From: Mycobacterium sp. IS-1742
GTDB taxonomy: Bacteria > Actinomycetota > Actinomycetes > Mycobacteriales > Mycobacteriaceae
Assembly: GCF_001500125.1 (NCBI RefSeq)
Contig: NZ_LQIV01000034.1
Location: 62,001-126,000, forward strand
Direction: 5' to 3'
DNA: 64,000 nt
Shown in pieces: positions 44,366-52,001 of the stretch (positions within the stretch are counted from its first letter, which is position 1; every line of letters begins with the position of its first letter). Under the pieces are notes generated by a model. That model made no database searches. It was not told the origin of the DNA and saw only the letters and a list, made by a program, of their open reading frames with translations. Both the position numbers and the translations under genes were made by a program.

Positions 44366-45256
44366 CTACTCGCTGTTGGCCATGAAGGCGGTGAACTCCG
44401 GGGTGGCGCCGGCCCGCACGCGGTCGAGGTCGAAGCCGTAAGCGACCTCGTCGCCGCGGACGGCGCGCAACGGGTCCTCGAAGTCGCGGATGTAGCCCAT
44501 GGAGAACGCGCCCTCCTGATAGCCCATCAACTTGAGCAGATCGTCGTCGAGCGTCTTGGCGATCTCGAGCGGCACCGAAAGGTATTGGTTCTCCTCCTGT
44601 CTCACCCATCCGACGGAGTAGTTGATGTTGATGGCGCGGCGGACTTTGTCCGACATGTTCGCGCCGCCGCTGTGCACGATCTTGCCGCTGTAGATGAGCA
44701 CCGAGCCGCGCGACATCTCGGCCTGCAGACAGTCGGCGTCGGTGTACTCCTTGGGGGTCAGCGCGTCGGGCAGGTGACTGCCCGGCACCACGCGGGTGGC
44801 GCCCATCTCCGCGGTGTAGTCCGACAGCGCCCACAGCATGTTGCACTGCACGTGGTAGTCGCTGGGGAAGGGGAAGAAGTCCCACGCCACCTGGTCGCGG
44901 TGCAGGCCTTGGGCGGACTCGCCGGGCTCGATCGAGATGATCTGCGTCAGCATCAGCTGGAATGCGCTGGCGTGACCGAGGAACTGTTCGACGACGCCGA
45001 GGATCGTCGGGTTCTGGATGAGCGTGCGGCAGGACGGGGAGCGCGCGATGAGCGCCCCTGTGCGTCGGGTCCGCTTGCCGAGGATGGCGTTGTACCCGAT
45101 CGGGGTGTCGGCGATGTACGGGGCGACCTCCTCGTCGATCGCGTCCATGAGCGAGGTGGGGACGAGGTTGTCGACGATGACGTAGTTGTCCCGGTTCATG
45201 TGTTCGACGATCTCCGAGACGGGTGTGCTGGCGGAAACGTGGTTGAGCGTGGTCAT
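44366..45256 (-). CDS. Phytanoyl-CoA dioxygenase (PhyH)-family Fe(II)/2-oxoglutarate oxygenase
   Basis: A 296-residue PhyH-type oxygenase. The iron ligands appear as HRD (the His-x-Asp in GLHRDQVAW, about 122) and a distal HSGG; an Arg-containing KVRRAININY strand follows, as expected for 2-oxoglutarate binding. It would hydroxylate a small molecule using O2 and 2-oxoglutarate. The ATG at 45256 has GGAGG upstream at seven bases. It is first in an operon with an APC permease. A 20-base palindrome at 45313-45332 lies 57 bases upstream and is a good operator candidate. Confidence 0.88.
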   Translation of the reverse strand: MTTLNHVSASTPVSEIVEHMNRDNYVIVDNLVPTSLMDAIDEEVAPYIADTPIGYNAILGKRTRRTGALIARSPSCRTLIQNPTILGVVEQFLGHASAFQLMLTQIISIEPGESAQGLHRDQVAWDFFPFPSDYHVQCNMLWALSDYTAEMGATRVVPGSHLPDALTPKEYTDADCLQAEMSRGSVLIYSGKIVHSGGANMSDKVRRAININYSVGWVRQEENQYLSVPLEIAKTLDDDLLKLMGYQEGAFSMGYIRDFEDPLRAVRGDEVAYGFDLDRVRAGATPEFTAFMANSE

Positions 45257-45312
45257 GGGTGGGCCTCCGGCGCGGTCAGCCAGGCTCCGTTGCCTTCGGC
45301 GATGTGGACTCA

Positions 45313-45332
45313 AATGCGACTGCAGTCGTATT
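45313..45332. promoter_or_regulatory. Near-perfect 20-base palindrome upstream of the PhyH-permease operon
   Basis: AATGCGACTGCAGTCGTATT has nine of ten symmetric base pairs, with a core CGACTGCAGTCG. Its place 57 bases before the PhyH start and the absence of another gene nearby suggest a repressor or activator site. No regulator gene is directly adjacent, so the binder is unknown. Confidence 0.6.
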
Positions 45333-45503
45333 TCGAGTATGTGGCTGCGCCGGTGTCATCCCGGTAAAGCGTCGTGACAGTCTCGTTAAGGACAGGTCCG
45401 ACAGGTTTATTCGCGGTTCACCCCCGTGGCGGCGGCCGGGTTCGGTTGCAACATCCCCGCGGCTATCCGGGGTGACCCGATCGAATCGGTGGATACTGAC
45501 CCC

Positions 45504-45990
45504 GTGACGCGCGACCCGTGGCGTGACCGGTTCCGTGACAACGGCCTCCTGTTGGCCTGCCTGGCGCTGTTCGCCGTCTTCTTCGCCGGAGTCCAAGCCC
45601 ATCGGTGGGACGGCGCCCCAGGATGCCGACCCGCGTCAAGCCAAGATCACCACCAGCACACCGTGGCCGGTTCGTCGGGGCGGATGGGTGCTCAGGATCT
45701 ACGAGAACTCCTTGGCCGTCGCGTTCTTCGTGCTGTTCTTCGCATCGTGGACGCTGCACGCCGTAGGCGGTGTGGCGGCGTTCAACGAGGAACAGGTACA
45801 GCATGGCCAAGCGCCGATCCCGCTGTGGCGATACCTCACGACGTCGCAGTTCTGGTTCGAGTCGATGCAGAACTGGCAGAGCGAGTTCATCGCGGTTGCC
45901 GCGATCGTGGGCCTGTCGATCTTCCTGCGCCAGCGGGGTTCCGCAGAGTCCAAGCCCGTCGCCGATCCGCATCGCGAGACCAGCGCCTGA
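45504..45990 (+). pseudogene. DUF6766 membrane protein gene, broken by internal deletion
   Basis: Intact DUF6766 proteins have two similar halves, each with a transmembrane start and an NWQSEF motif. Here the N-terminal half begins in one frame (GTG at 45504, DRFRDNGLLLACLALFAVFFAG) but is cut after the first helix. The sequence then continues in another frame from about 45590 with ESKPIGG, the family's usual join between halves, and a complete second half (YENSLAVAFFVLFFASW, MQNWQSEFIAV, RQRGSAESKP). The missing part is the rest of half one, including its NWQSEF. A deletion that also shifts frame explains this; a sequencing error alone would not remove the segment. A late start in the second frame could still yield a one-half protein. 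Confidence 0.7.
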
Positions 45991-46005
45991 ACTGCGGGTG
46001 AGCGT

Positions 46006-46425
46006 TCAGTCTTTGCGGCGCGACGGCCCGCGCTGTTTCGGGGACTTGCCCTTGTCCTGCGGCGGGTTCTCCCGCGGCGTGAGCCCGGTGATCCGCCCGA
46101 ACGTGCCCACTCCGGGGAGGTCGCCCACCACCCGGAACGCGGCGTCACGCTGCGCGGCCAGCGCCTCCAGCTGCGGCAGGATCCGGTCCATCGCCTGCAG
46201 GGTGGGATCCGCGAGCGCCATGTACCGCTCGACCCGGTCGAGCGTGGTGTTGAGCCGTTCCGTTGCGGCCGCGAGGTTTTCGAGCAACCCGGGGAGCTGC
46301 GCGACGATCTGGGCCGACGCCGCGGGGACACGCAACGCCCCACTGGCCGCGTCCTGTGCGGCCTGCAGCGCGGCCTGCGCGGCCGCACGAACGTCGTGGG
46401 GCTGCGGATTCTTCGAGTCAGCCAT
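46006..46425 (-). CDS. Hypothetical mycobacterial protein, helical with basic tail
   Basis: A 139-residue protein. It starts Ala-rich and helical (AAAQAALQAAQDAA), then forms a heptad-patterned stretch (LPGLLENLAAATERLNTTLDRVERYM) and ends with a lysine/arginine-rich tail (GKSPKQRGPSRRKD). Phasin-like or heparin-binding-like helical proteins look similar, but I cannot assign a family. It is about 50 bases downstream of the DMT transporter gene on the same strand and may be in its transcript. Confidence 0.6.
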   Translation of the reverse strand: MADSKNPQPHDVRAAAQAALQAAQDAASGALRVPAASAQIVAQLPGLLENLAAATERLNTTLDRVERYMALADPTLQAMDRILPQLEALAAQRDAAFRVVGDLPGVGTFGRITGLTPRENPPQDKGKSPKQRGPSRRKD

Positions 46426-46477
46426 ACCTCAACTGTGCCCCCACATCGGGCCGCTTTCCACCTGCTCAACGCAAGCG

Positions 46478-47359
46478 TTACCCAACTGCCACCCCCGGCT
46501 TCGCCCGCACCGCCACCAGACCGCCGCCGATCACCAGTGCCATCCCGAGATACATGGACAGCGTCGGCGCGTGATGCCAGACGATCCAGTCGATCAGCGC
46601 GGTGAACACGATGACGCAGTAGATGAATGGTCCGACCTTCTCGGCTGAGGCGTACCGGTAGGCGATCACGACGAGGATCTGCGAGAACAGCTGCGCGAAA
46701 CCGAGAGCGATCAGCCAGCCCCACGTCCGCGGCGGGAACGCCTGCCAGTCGGAAGCCGCAATGGGAACGGACAATACGGTCGACAGCAGGAAGTAGTAGA
46801 ACAGCACCCGGGTCATCGGTTCGGTCGCGCCGAGCCAGCGCACCGTCATCATCGCGATGGCCAGCAGCACCGCACCGGCCAGCGCCGACACCTCGCCGAT
46901 GTGGAACATGCGCGCCTGCGGCTGCAGCACCAGCATCACCCCGGCGAAGCCGATGCCCGCCCCGATCCACGTCGCCCGGGCCACCGGCTGCCGCGTCACC
47001 ACCCACGCCACCAGAGGCATCCACAGCGGGGCGCTGTAGGTCAGCAGCGTCGCGTTGGCCAACGGGATCTGGGAGATCGCGAAGAACAGCGCATACCAGC
47101 ACGCCGTCCCGGTGATCGCCCGCGTGAGATGCAATCCGATCGTGGAGGTCCGCAACGACGGCCACCCGTCGCGCGCCACGACCGGGACGATGAACACCAG
47201 GCAGATCAGGTTCTGGAACAGCAGCAGCACCCCGGTCGACGTGTACTGACCGGCCACCTTCGCCAACGTGCCCACCAGTGCGACACAGAAGAACGCGGCC
47301 GTGGTCAGCGCCGCACCCAGCGCGAGATTCTCGGGCCGGTGCCCTACCGTCGCTCCCAC
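46478..47359 (-). CDS. EamA/DMT-family transporter
   Basis: A 293-residue membrane protein with ten hydrophobic helices in two five-helix halves, the EamA layout. Conserved bits include TGTACWYALFFAISQIPLA in the third to fourth helices and ARMFHIGEVSALAGAVLLA at the second-half start. Family members export or import small metabolites; no substrate is evident. It begins with a GTG immediately after the SDR stop and is surely co-translated with it. Confidence 0.88.
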   Translation of the reverse strand: MGATVGHRPENLALGAALTTAAFFCVALVGTLAKVAGQYTSTGVLLLFQNLICLVFIVPVVARDGWPSLRTSTIGLHLTRAITGTACWYALFFAISQIPLANATLLTYSAPLWMPLVAWVVTRQPVARATWIGAGIGFAGVMLVLQPQARMFHIGEVSALAGAVLLAIAMMTVRWLGATEPMTRVLFYYFLLSTVLSVPIAASDWQAFPPRTWGWLIALGFAQLFSQILVVIAYRYASAEKVGPFIYCVIVFTALIDWIVWHHAPTLSMYLGMALVIGGGLVAVRAKPGVAVG

Positions 47360-48235
47360 TCAAAACCTCTGGACGGCAGCGGCTTTGATTACGTTGCTGT
47401 TCATCCGGGTCGTCTCGCGTTCGAGGATCGTGTTGAGCGCGCCCGGGGCGACGACGTCGAGGGCCCGCAGCGCCAGGGCCTTTCGGGGCGCGATGCGGAT
47501 CGGCCTGGTGCGCGCCGCGGTGACCATCCACTCCGCGGCCTCGTCGGCGGACAGTGCCGCGACACCGCTGTACGCCTGTGTCGGCGCGATCATCGGCGTG
47601 GCCACCAACGGGTAGTACACGGTCGTCGAGTGCACCCCCGCGCGACCCCACTCCGTGTCTATGACACGGCTGACGGCGCTCAGCGCGGCCTTGGATGCGT
47701 TGTAGGCGGCGAACATCGGCGACGACTCCGGCAGCACCCGCCAAGTGGCGACGTTGATGATGTGACCGTCGCCGCGTTCGATCATCCCGGGCGCCACACC
47801 GCGGATGAGCCGTAGCGGGGCGTAGTAGTTGAGCTGCATCACCCGCTCGACGTCGTGCCAGCGATCCAGCGACTGGGCCAGGGGCCTGCGGATCGACCGC
47901 GCGGCGTTGTTGATCAGGATGTCCACGGCGCCGGCCCGGTCGACCAGCGCGTCCACCTCGTCGAGATTCGCCAGGTTCGCCGGGATGGCCGTCGCGGCGC
48001 CGCCGGCCGCGGCGATCCGTGCGACCACCTCGTCGAGCAGTGCCTCCCGCCGCGCGACGGCGATCACGAACGCGCCCTCGGCGGCGAGCCGCTGCGCGGC
48101 AACGGCCCCGATCCCCGAGGAGGCGCCGGTCAGCAGGATCCGCTTACCGCGCAGATCGACCGTCGTGCGCGCCGGCCACCGCGGGACGGGACGCATGCCG
48201 GCCAGCCGCAACGACCGTTTGATGGCTGCTCTCAC
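47360..48235 (-). CDS. Short-chain dehydrogenase/reductase
   Basis: A 291-residue SDR. It has TGASSGIG near residue 37, NNAARSI, an NVATW strand in place of the usual Ser motif (no clear catalytic serine at that point) and YNASKAA (Tyr-x3-Lys). The C-terminal 60 residues extend beyond a standard SDR and resemble mycobacterial DltE-like reductases. I placed the start at GTG 48235, which has GGGGG upstream; a longer reading frame runs up to 48307. The stop abuts the DMT transporter gene. Confidence 0.85.
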   Translation of the reverse strand: MRAAIKRSLRLAGMRPVPRWPARTTVDLRGKRILLTGASSGIGAVAAQRLAAEGAFVIAVARREALLDEVVARIAAAGGAATAIPANLANLDEVDALVDRAGAVDILINNAARSIRRPLAQSLDRWHDVERVMQLNYYAPLRLIRGVAPGMIERGDGHIINVATWRVLPESSPMFAAYNASKAALSAVSRVIDTEWGRAGVHSTTVYYPLVATPMIAPTQAYSGVAALSADEAAEWMVTAARTRPIRIAPRKALALRALDVVAPGALNTILERETTRMNSNVIKAAAVQRF

Positions 48236-48327
48236 CGCGGTGCACCCCCGTCCGGTCGGCGAAGCGCTGGCCGTTTGCTGACAATGTAGGGCGCGGAGCG
48301 CGTTCACGCGGCCTATTGACGGAATGG

Positions 48328-49302
48328 TCAGGGACCCGCTTCCTCCAGCGCGGTCTTGACGTCCGCCTGGGTCTCCGCGAGGAACGTCTGGAACTCCTCA
48401 CCGGTCATGAACGTGGTGGTGAACTGGCTGCGCGCGGCGATCTGCTGCCAGGTCGGGGACTTCACCATCTCGCCGAGGGCTGTCTGCCAGTAGGCGACCG
48501 CGAAGTCCGGCATGCCCGGCGGACCGTAGAGGCCGCGCCAGTTCGACAGCGTGACGTCGAGACCCTGCTCGCGCGCGGTGGGGACGTCGAGATCCGGCAG
48601 CCGCTCCTCGGAGAGCACGCCGAGCGCCGTGAACTCTCCCGACTTCAGCTGGTCGACGACTTCACTGACACCGGTGATCGCAACGGGGATCTCGCCGTTG
48701 CGCAGGGCGGTGCTCTGGTCGCCGCCGCCCTCGAACGGCACATAGTTGATCATCGACGGGTCGCCGCCCGCGGCCGCAACGAGCAGGTCGAACGGCGCCT
48801 GGTCGTCGGTGGCGGCCCCGATGGGGACGCCGGGGTCGGACTTCACGGCCGCCATCACGTCGCCCAGATCCTTGAACGGGCTTCCCGGACCGGTGACGAC
48901 GACGTAGTACTCGGTCATGAGCCGGGCGATCATCGTCACGTCGGTGTAGCCGTACGGCGACAGACCGCGCAGCTCGTTCATCATCATCGACAGCGAGGTG
49001 ACCGACACCTGGTCGTCGCTGCCCCGGTACTGCTCGACCATGGTGGCGAGGAACACCGCGCCAATGCCGCCCGGCCGGTTCTCCACGGGCAGCGGCACGT
49101 CGACGAGGCGCTCCTTCTGCAGAGCGTCGACCACGGCGCGGATCGTGATGTCGAATCCGCTGCCGGGGTTGGCGCCCGCCGTCATCGTCACCGGTCCCGA
49201 CGGGTAGTCCGCACCGGCGCGGGCCGGCGGCTGCGCATCCTGGCACGCGGTCAGGACGAGTGAGGCGGCCACCACGGCACCGATCACGGATCTGATTTTC
49301 AC
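48328..49302 (-). CDS. TctC/Bug-family solute-binding lipoprotein
   Basis: A 324-residue exported lipoprotein. The signal ends in VLTAC, a lipobox with Cys at about 20. The mature part has the TctC hallmarks: NRPGGIGAVF (about 80), GLSPYGYTDVTMIARL, and the end pattern of a periplasmic-binding fold (LPDLDVPTAREQGLDVTLSNWRGLYGP). Such proteins bind carboxylates for tripartite transporters, but no TctA or TctB gene is near. The GTG at 49302 lacks a strong ribosome site. It follows a small membrane gene on the same strand by 56 bases. Confidence 0.85.
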   Translation of the reverse strand: MKIRSVIGAVVAASLVLTACQDAQPPARAGADYPSGPVTMTAGANPGSGFDITIRAVVDALQKERLVDVPLPVENRPGGIGAVFLATMVEQYRGSDDQVSVTSLSMMMNELRGLSPYGYTDVTMIARLMTEYYVVVTGPGSPFKDLGDVMAAVKSDPGVPIGAATDDQAPFDLLVAAAGGDPSMINYVPFEGGGDQSTALRNGEIPVAITGVSEVVDQLKSGEFTALGVLSEERLPDLDVPTAREQGLDVTLSNWRGLYGPPGMPDFAVAYWQTALGEMVKSPTWQQIAARSQFTTTFMTGEEFQTFLAETQADVKTALEEAGP

Positions 49303-49358
49303 CGAGCAAGCTGTACACGCATTCGCGGTCACCTGTCGGCGATTTCGCCGTTCCGTGA

Positions 49359-49730
49359 TCAGGCGGCGAGCCGTTCGTCCTCGCGTGGCGTCGGAGCGCC
49401 GGCACCGACCGACACAAGACGGGTCCTGGGCCGCACACCGCGGTAGCGCTCGAGGTACTGAGCGATCTCGTCCTGTTTGAGCGGTGTCGCGAAGATGTTC
49501 ACCCCGGGGATCTCGATGCCGCTGTCGTTCTCTTGCGCCCGCTTTCGCGCGCCTCTGCGGAACAGCACCACGGTCGCGATGTCGCTGATGACCAGGGCCA
49601 CACCGAGGACGCCCGCCACCGCACTCCCGACTGCCAGTGCGTAGACGAACAGCCCCAGCCCGATGAAACCCACCAGGAAGCCCACGTACGCCAGGTAGGT
49701 GACCGTATCGCCTCGCAACTTCTTCACCAT
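49359..49730 (-). CDS. Small membrane protein, target of the divergent TetR
   Basis: A 123-residue protein with two transmembrane helices (about 12-35 and 38-55) joined by a short turn, followed by a basic RRGARKRAQE segment and a cytosolic tail with EIAQYLERYRG. I recognise no family. The ATG at 49730 is set by GGAGGG eight bases upstream; another ATG lies two codons earlier. It diverges from a TetR gene over a tandem palindrome at 49759-49794, so it is probably repressed by that regulator. Confidence 0.65.
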   Translation of the reverse strand: MVKKLRGDTVTYLAYVGFLVGFIGLGLFVYALAVGSAVAGVLGVALVISDIATVVLFRRGARKRAQENDSGIEIPGVNIFATPLKQDEIAQYLERYRGVRPRTRLVSVGAGAPTPREDERLAA

Positions 49731-49758
49731 GTCCATCACCCTCCGATTCGGCTCGCTT

Positions 49759-49794
49759 CGCTACGCGTATCGTAGCGCTACGGCTAGTGTAGCG
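49759..49794. promoter_or_regulatory. Tandem palindromic operator for the adjacent TetR
   Basis: Two overlapping inverted repeats: CGCTACG-N5-CGTAGCG (49759-49777, perfect) and CGCTACG-N5-TGTAGCG (49776-49794, six of seven). The centres are 17 bases apart, fit for two TetR dimers side by side. The block sits between the divergent TetR and small membrane protein genes. Confidence 0.75.
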
Positions 49795-49842
49795 TAAATC
49801 GGGCCGTCGGTATTCCCCGGCGGTGCAGCCCGAGGAGGAGCG

Positions 49843-50388
49843 ATGGCGCAGCGACGAGACGTCGACGTCGGCATCGCCGAGGCCACCCTGGACCTGCTCC
49901 GGACGAAGGGGCCCCGGTCGGTGACCGTCGAGGCGGTGACCGCGCGGTCCGGGATCGCGAAGACGACGATCTACCGTCGGCACAGCGACCGGCGGGACAT
50001 GCTGTCCGTGGCGCTGTCGCGGGTGACCGCGCCGGAACCGCTCGCCTCGGACACCGCCGCACCGGATCGGTTGCGGTGGGTGATCAACGAAGCGGTCAAG
50101 GCGATCGAGGACGGGATCGGCTACGGCGGTTTCACCGCGCTGCTCACCGATGACGATCCGGATTTCACCGCGGTCTTCCGGCGCATCCTCGTCGATCAGC
50201 GGTCCGAGATCGAGGCGGTGATCAACGCGGGCAAGGCCGACGGGTCGTTTCGCGACGACGTCGAGGGGGCGACGCTGATCGACGCGATCGTCGGCGCGCA
50301 CATCGCCGAGCGCGCCCGCACGGGTGAGGTGGCCGACGACTGGGAGACGCGGCTCTTCGCGTTGTTCTGGCCGATCGTGCGTGCGTGA
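49843..50388 (+). CDS. TetR-family transcriptional regulator
   Basis: A 181-residue TetR repressor with the helix-turn-helix VTARSGIAKTTIYRRHSDRRDML at about 33-55 and a TetR C-terminal ligand domain (VINEAVKAIEDGIGYGGF, then LFALFWPIV at the end). GGAGGAG lies just upstream of the ATG. The tandem operator at 49759-49794 lies in its own promoter, so autoregulation plus control of the divergent membrane-protein gene, and possibly tctC beyond it, is likely. Confidence 0.88.
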   Translation: MAQRRDVDVGIAEATLDLLRTKGPRSVTVEAVTARSGIAKTTIYRRHSDRRDMLSVALSRVTAPEPLASDTAAPDRLRWVINEAVKAIEDGIGYGGFTALLTDDDPDFTAVFRRILVDQRSEIEAVINAGKADGSFRDDVEGATLIDAIVGAHIAERARTGEVADDWETRLFALFWPIVRA

Positions 50389-50446
50389 GGAACGAGTCTC
50401 TGTGCTCGCAGTTTGACCACTCCGGCGGCGCGGGTACTGACGACAA

Positions 50447-51829
50447 GTGGAGCGGTTGAGCGGTCTTGACGCGGGTCTGTTGTACAGCGAGTCGCCCGCG
50501 GTGCCGTTGCATGTGTGCTCGATCGTCGCGCTGGACACCTCGACGGTCCCCGGCGGCTACACCTTCGATCGATTCCGTGATGACCTGGCGGCGCGGATGC
50601 GTGCTCTGCCGGAACTGCGCGCCAAGCTCGCCGACAGCCAACTGAACCTGGACCACCCGGTGTGGGTGGAGGACAAGGCGTTTGACCTCACCCGTCACCT
50701 GAAACGGATCAGTGTTCCTGCGCCGGGCGGGCGCCGCGAACTGACCGACCTGTGCGCGCACATCGCGTCGATGCCGCTGGACCGCAGCAAGCCGCTGTGG
50801 GAGATGTGGGTGGTCGAAGGCGTCGAACGCGTCGACCCCGACGACGGTGAGCCGCTGGTGCTGATGCTCAAACTGCACCACGCCGCGGTCGACGGCGTCT
50901 CGGCCGCCAACCTGCTCAATACGCTGTGTGCTCCCGCGCCCGACGCACCGCCGCCCGACCCGGTCGACGGTCCCGGCGACGCCGCGTCGTGGGAGATCGC
51001 CGCGAGCGGTCTGCTTCGCTTCCTCACCCGTCCGTGGCAGTTGACCAGGGTGATCCCGGAAACAACGTCGACGATCGTCAAGACGGTGAGCCGTGCGGTC
51101 AGCGGGAAAGCCATGGCTGCACCGTTCACCGCCCCGACGACACCGTTCAACGCCGAGTTGACCTCTGAACGCGCCATCGCCCTGGCCCAACTCAGCCTGG
51201 ACGATGTCAAACGTGTGAAGAACCACTACGAGGTCAAGGTCAACGACGTGGTGATGGCGCTGTGCGCGGGCGCGTTGCGCGGATATCTGCGTGACCGCGA
51301 CTTGCTTCCGGACCGTCCGCTGATCGCCGTGGTGCCGGCGTCGGTCCGTGAACAATCCGACCGGCCGGGCCGCAACCAGCTTTCTGGCATGTTCTGCAAC
51401 CTGCACACCGACATCGACGATCCGCTCGAGCGGCTCCACGCCATCGCCGAATCGGATTCGCGTGCTAAAGAACACAGTTCGGCTCTCGGACCGACGCTTC
51501 TGGTGGACCTGGCCGACACCTTCTCCCGCGGTGCCTTCGGATGGCTGCTCGGCGTCTTGTCCAGGACGCCGTTGAGCCACACGGCGATTCACAACGTGGT
51601 GATCTCCAACGTCGCGGGGCCGCCGATGACGTTGTACACCTGCGGCGCCGAAGTCAAGGCGTTGTATCCGCTCGGGCCGATCTTCCACGGATCGGGGCTG
51701 AACATCACCGCGATGTCGCAGGGCGGCAAGCTGAACGTCGGCATCATCTCGTGCCCGACCCTGGTCGACGACCTCTGGGATCTGGCCGACCGCCTCGACG
51801 CGGAGTTGCAGGAACTGCTCAGCCGTTGA
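50447..51829 (+). CDS. WS/DGAT acyltransferase (triacylglycerol or wax ester synthase)
   Basis: A 460-residue bifunctional acyltransferase. The active-site motif HHAAVDG is at 144-150, with PLWEMWVVEG upstream and NVAGPPMTLY near the C-terminus, both typical of mycobacterial Tgs proteins. It would join acyl-CoA to diacylglycerol or alcohols for storage lipid. It uses a GTG start. A strong hairpin follows at once (51826-51884), so it is monocistronic or the end of a unit with the TetR gene 58 bases upstream. Confidence 0.92.
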   Translation: MERLSGLDAGLLYSESPAVPLHVCSIVALDTSTVPGGYTFDRFRDDLAARMRALPELRAKLADSQLNLDHPVWVEDKAFDLTRHLKRISVPAPGGRRELTDLCAHIASMPLDRSKPLWEMWVVEGVERVDPDDGEPLVLMLKLHHAAVDGVSAANLLNTLCAPAPDAPPPDPVDGPGDAASWEIAASGLLRFLTRPWQLTRVIPETTSTIVKTVSRAVSGKAMAAPFTAPTTPFNAELTSERAIALAQLSLDDVKRVKNHYEVKVNDVVMALCAGALRGYLRDRDLLPDRPLIAVVPASVREQSDRPGRNQLSGMFCNLHTDIDDPLERLHAIAESDSRAKEHSSALGPTLLVDLADTFSRGAFGWLLGVLSRTPLSHTAIHNVVISNVAGPPMTLYTCGAEVKALYPLGPIFHGSGLNITAMSQGGKLNVGIISCPTLVDDLWDLADRLDAELQELLSR

Positions 51830-51884
51830 GTCTGCGCTGAGGGCGGCGGGCTCTCACACAATGTCGCCCCCAGCGCAGAGTCAA
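51826..51884 (+). terminator. Long hairpin after the WS/DGAT gene
   Basis: The arms at 51826-51845 and 51865-51884 pair at 18 of 20 positions (TTGAGTCTGCGCTGAGGGCG against its near reverse complement). The hairpin starts within the stop codon region. It is GC-rich without a T run. It probably terminates the acyltransferase transcript and insulates the next gene. Confidence 0.7.
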
Positions 51885-52001
51885 CGCGTCGCGAAGGTGT
51901 TTGCGGATGCAAACATACTGCCGCGCCGAATGCTTGATTTGCCAACAATGCGTTGACGTACGTGTTAAATATCGCTGGCAAAGTCGACAACGGGGGGCGG
52001 C

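Noticed and set aside
48328-50538. A 736-codon open frame on the minus strand
   Set aside because: Only its last 324 codons carry a recognisable protein (the TctC-like lipoprotein with its own signal peptide). The upstream part runs across the small membrane gene, the operator and the TetR gene and has no sensible protein character.
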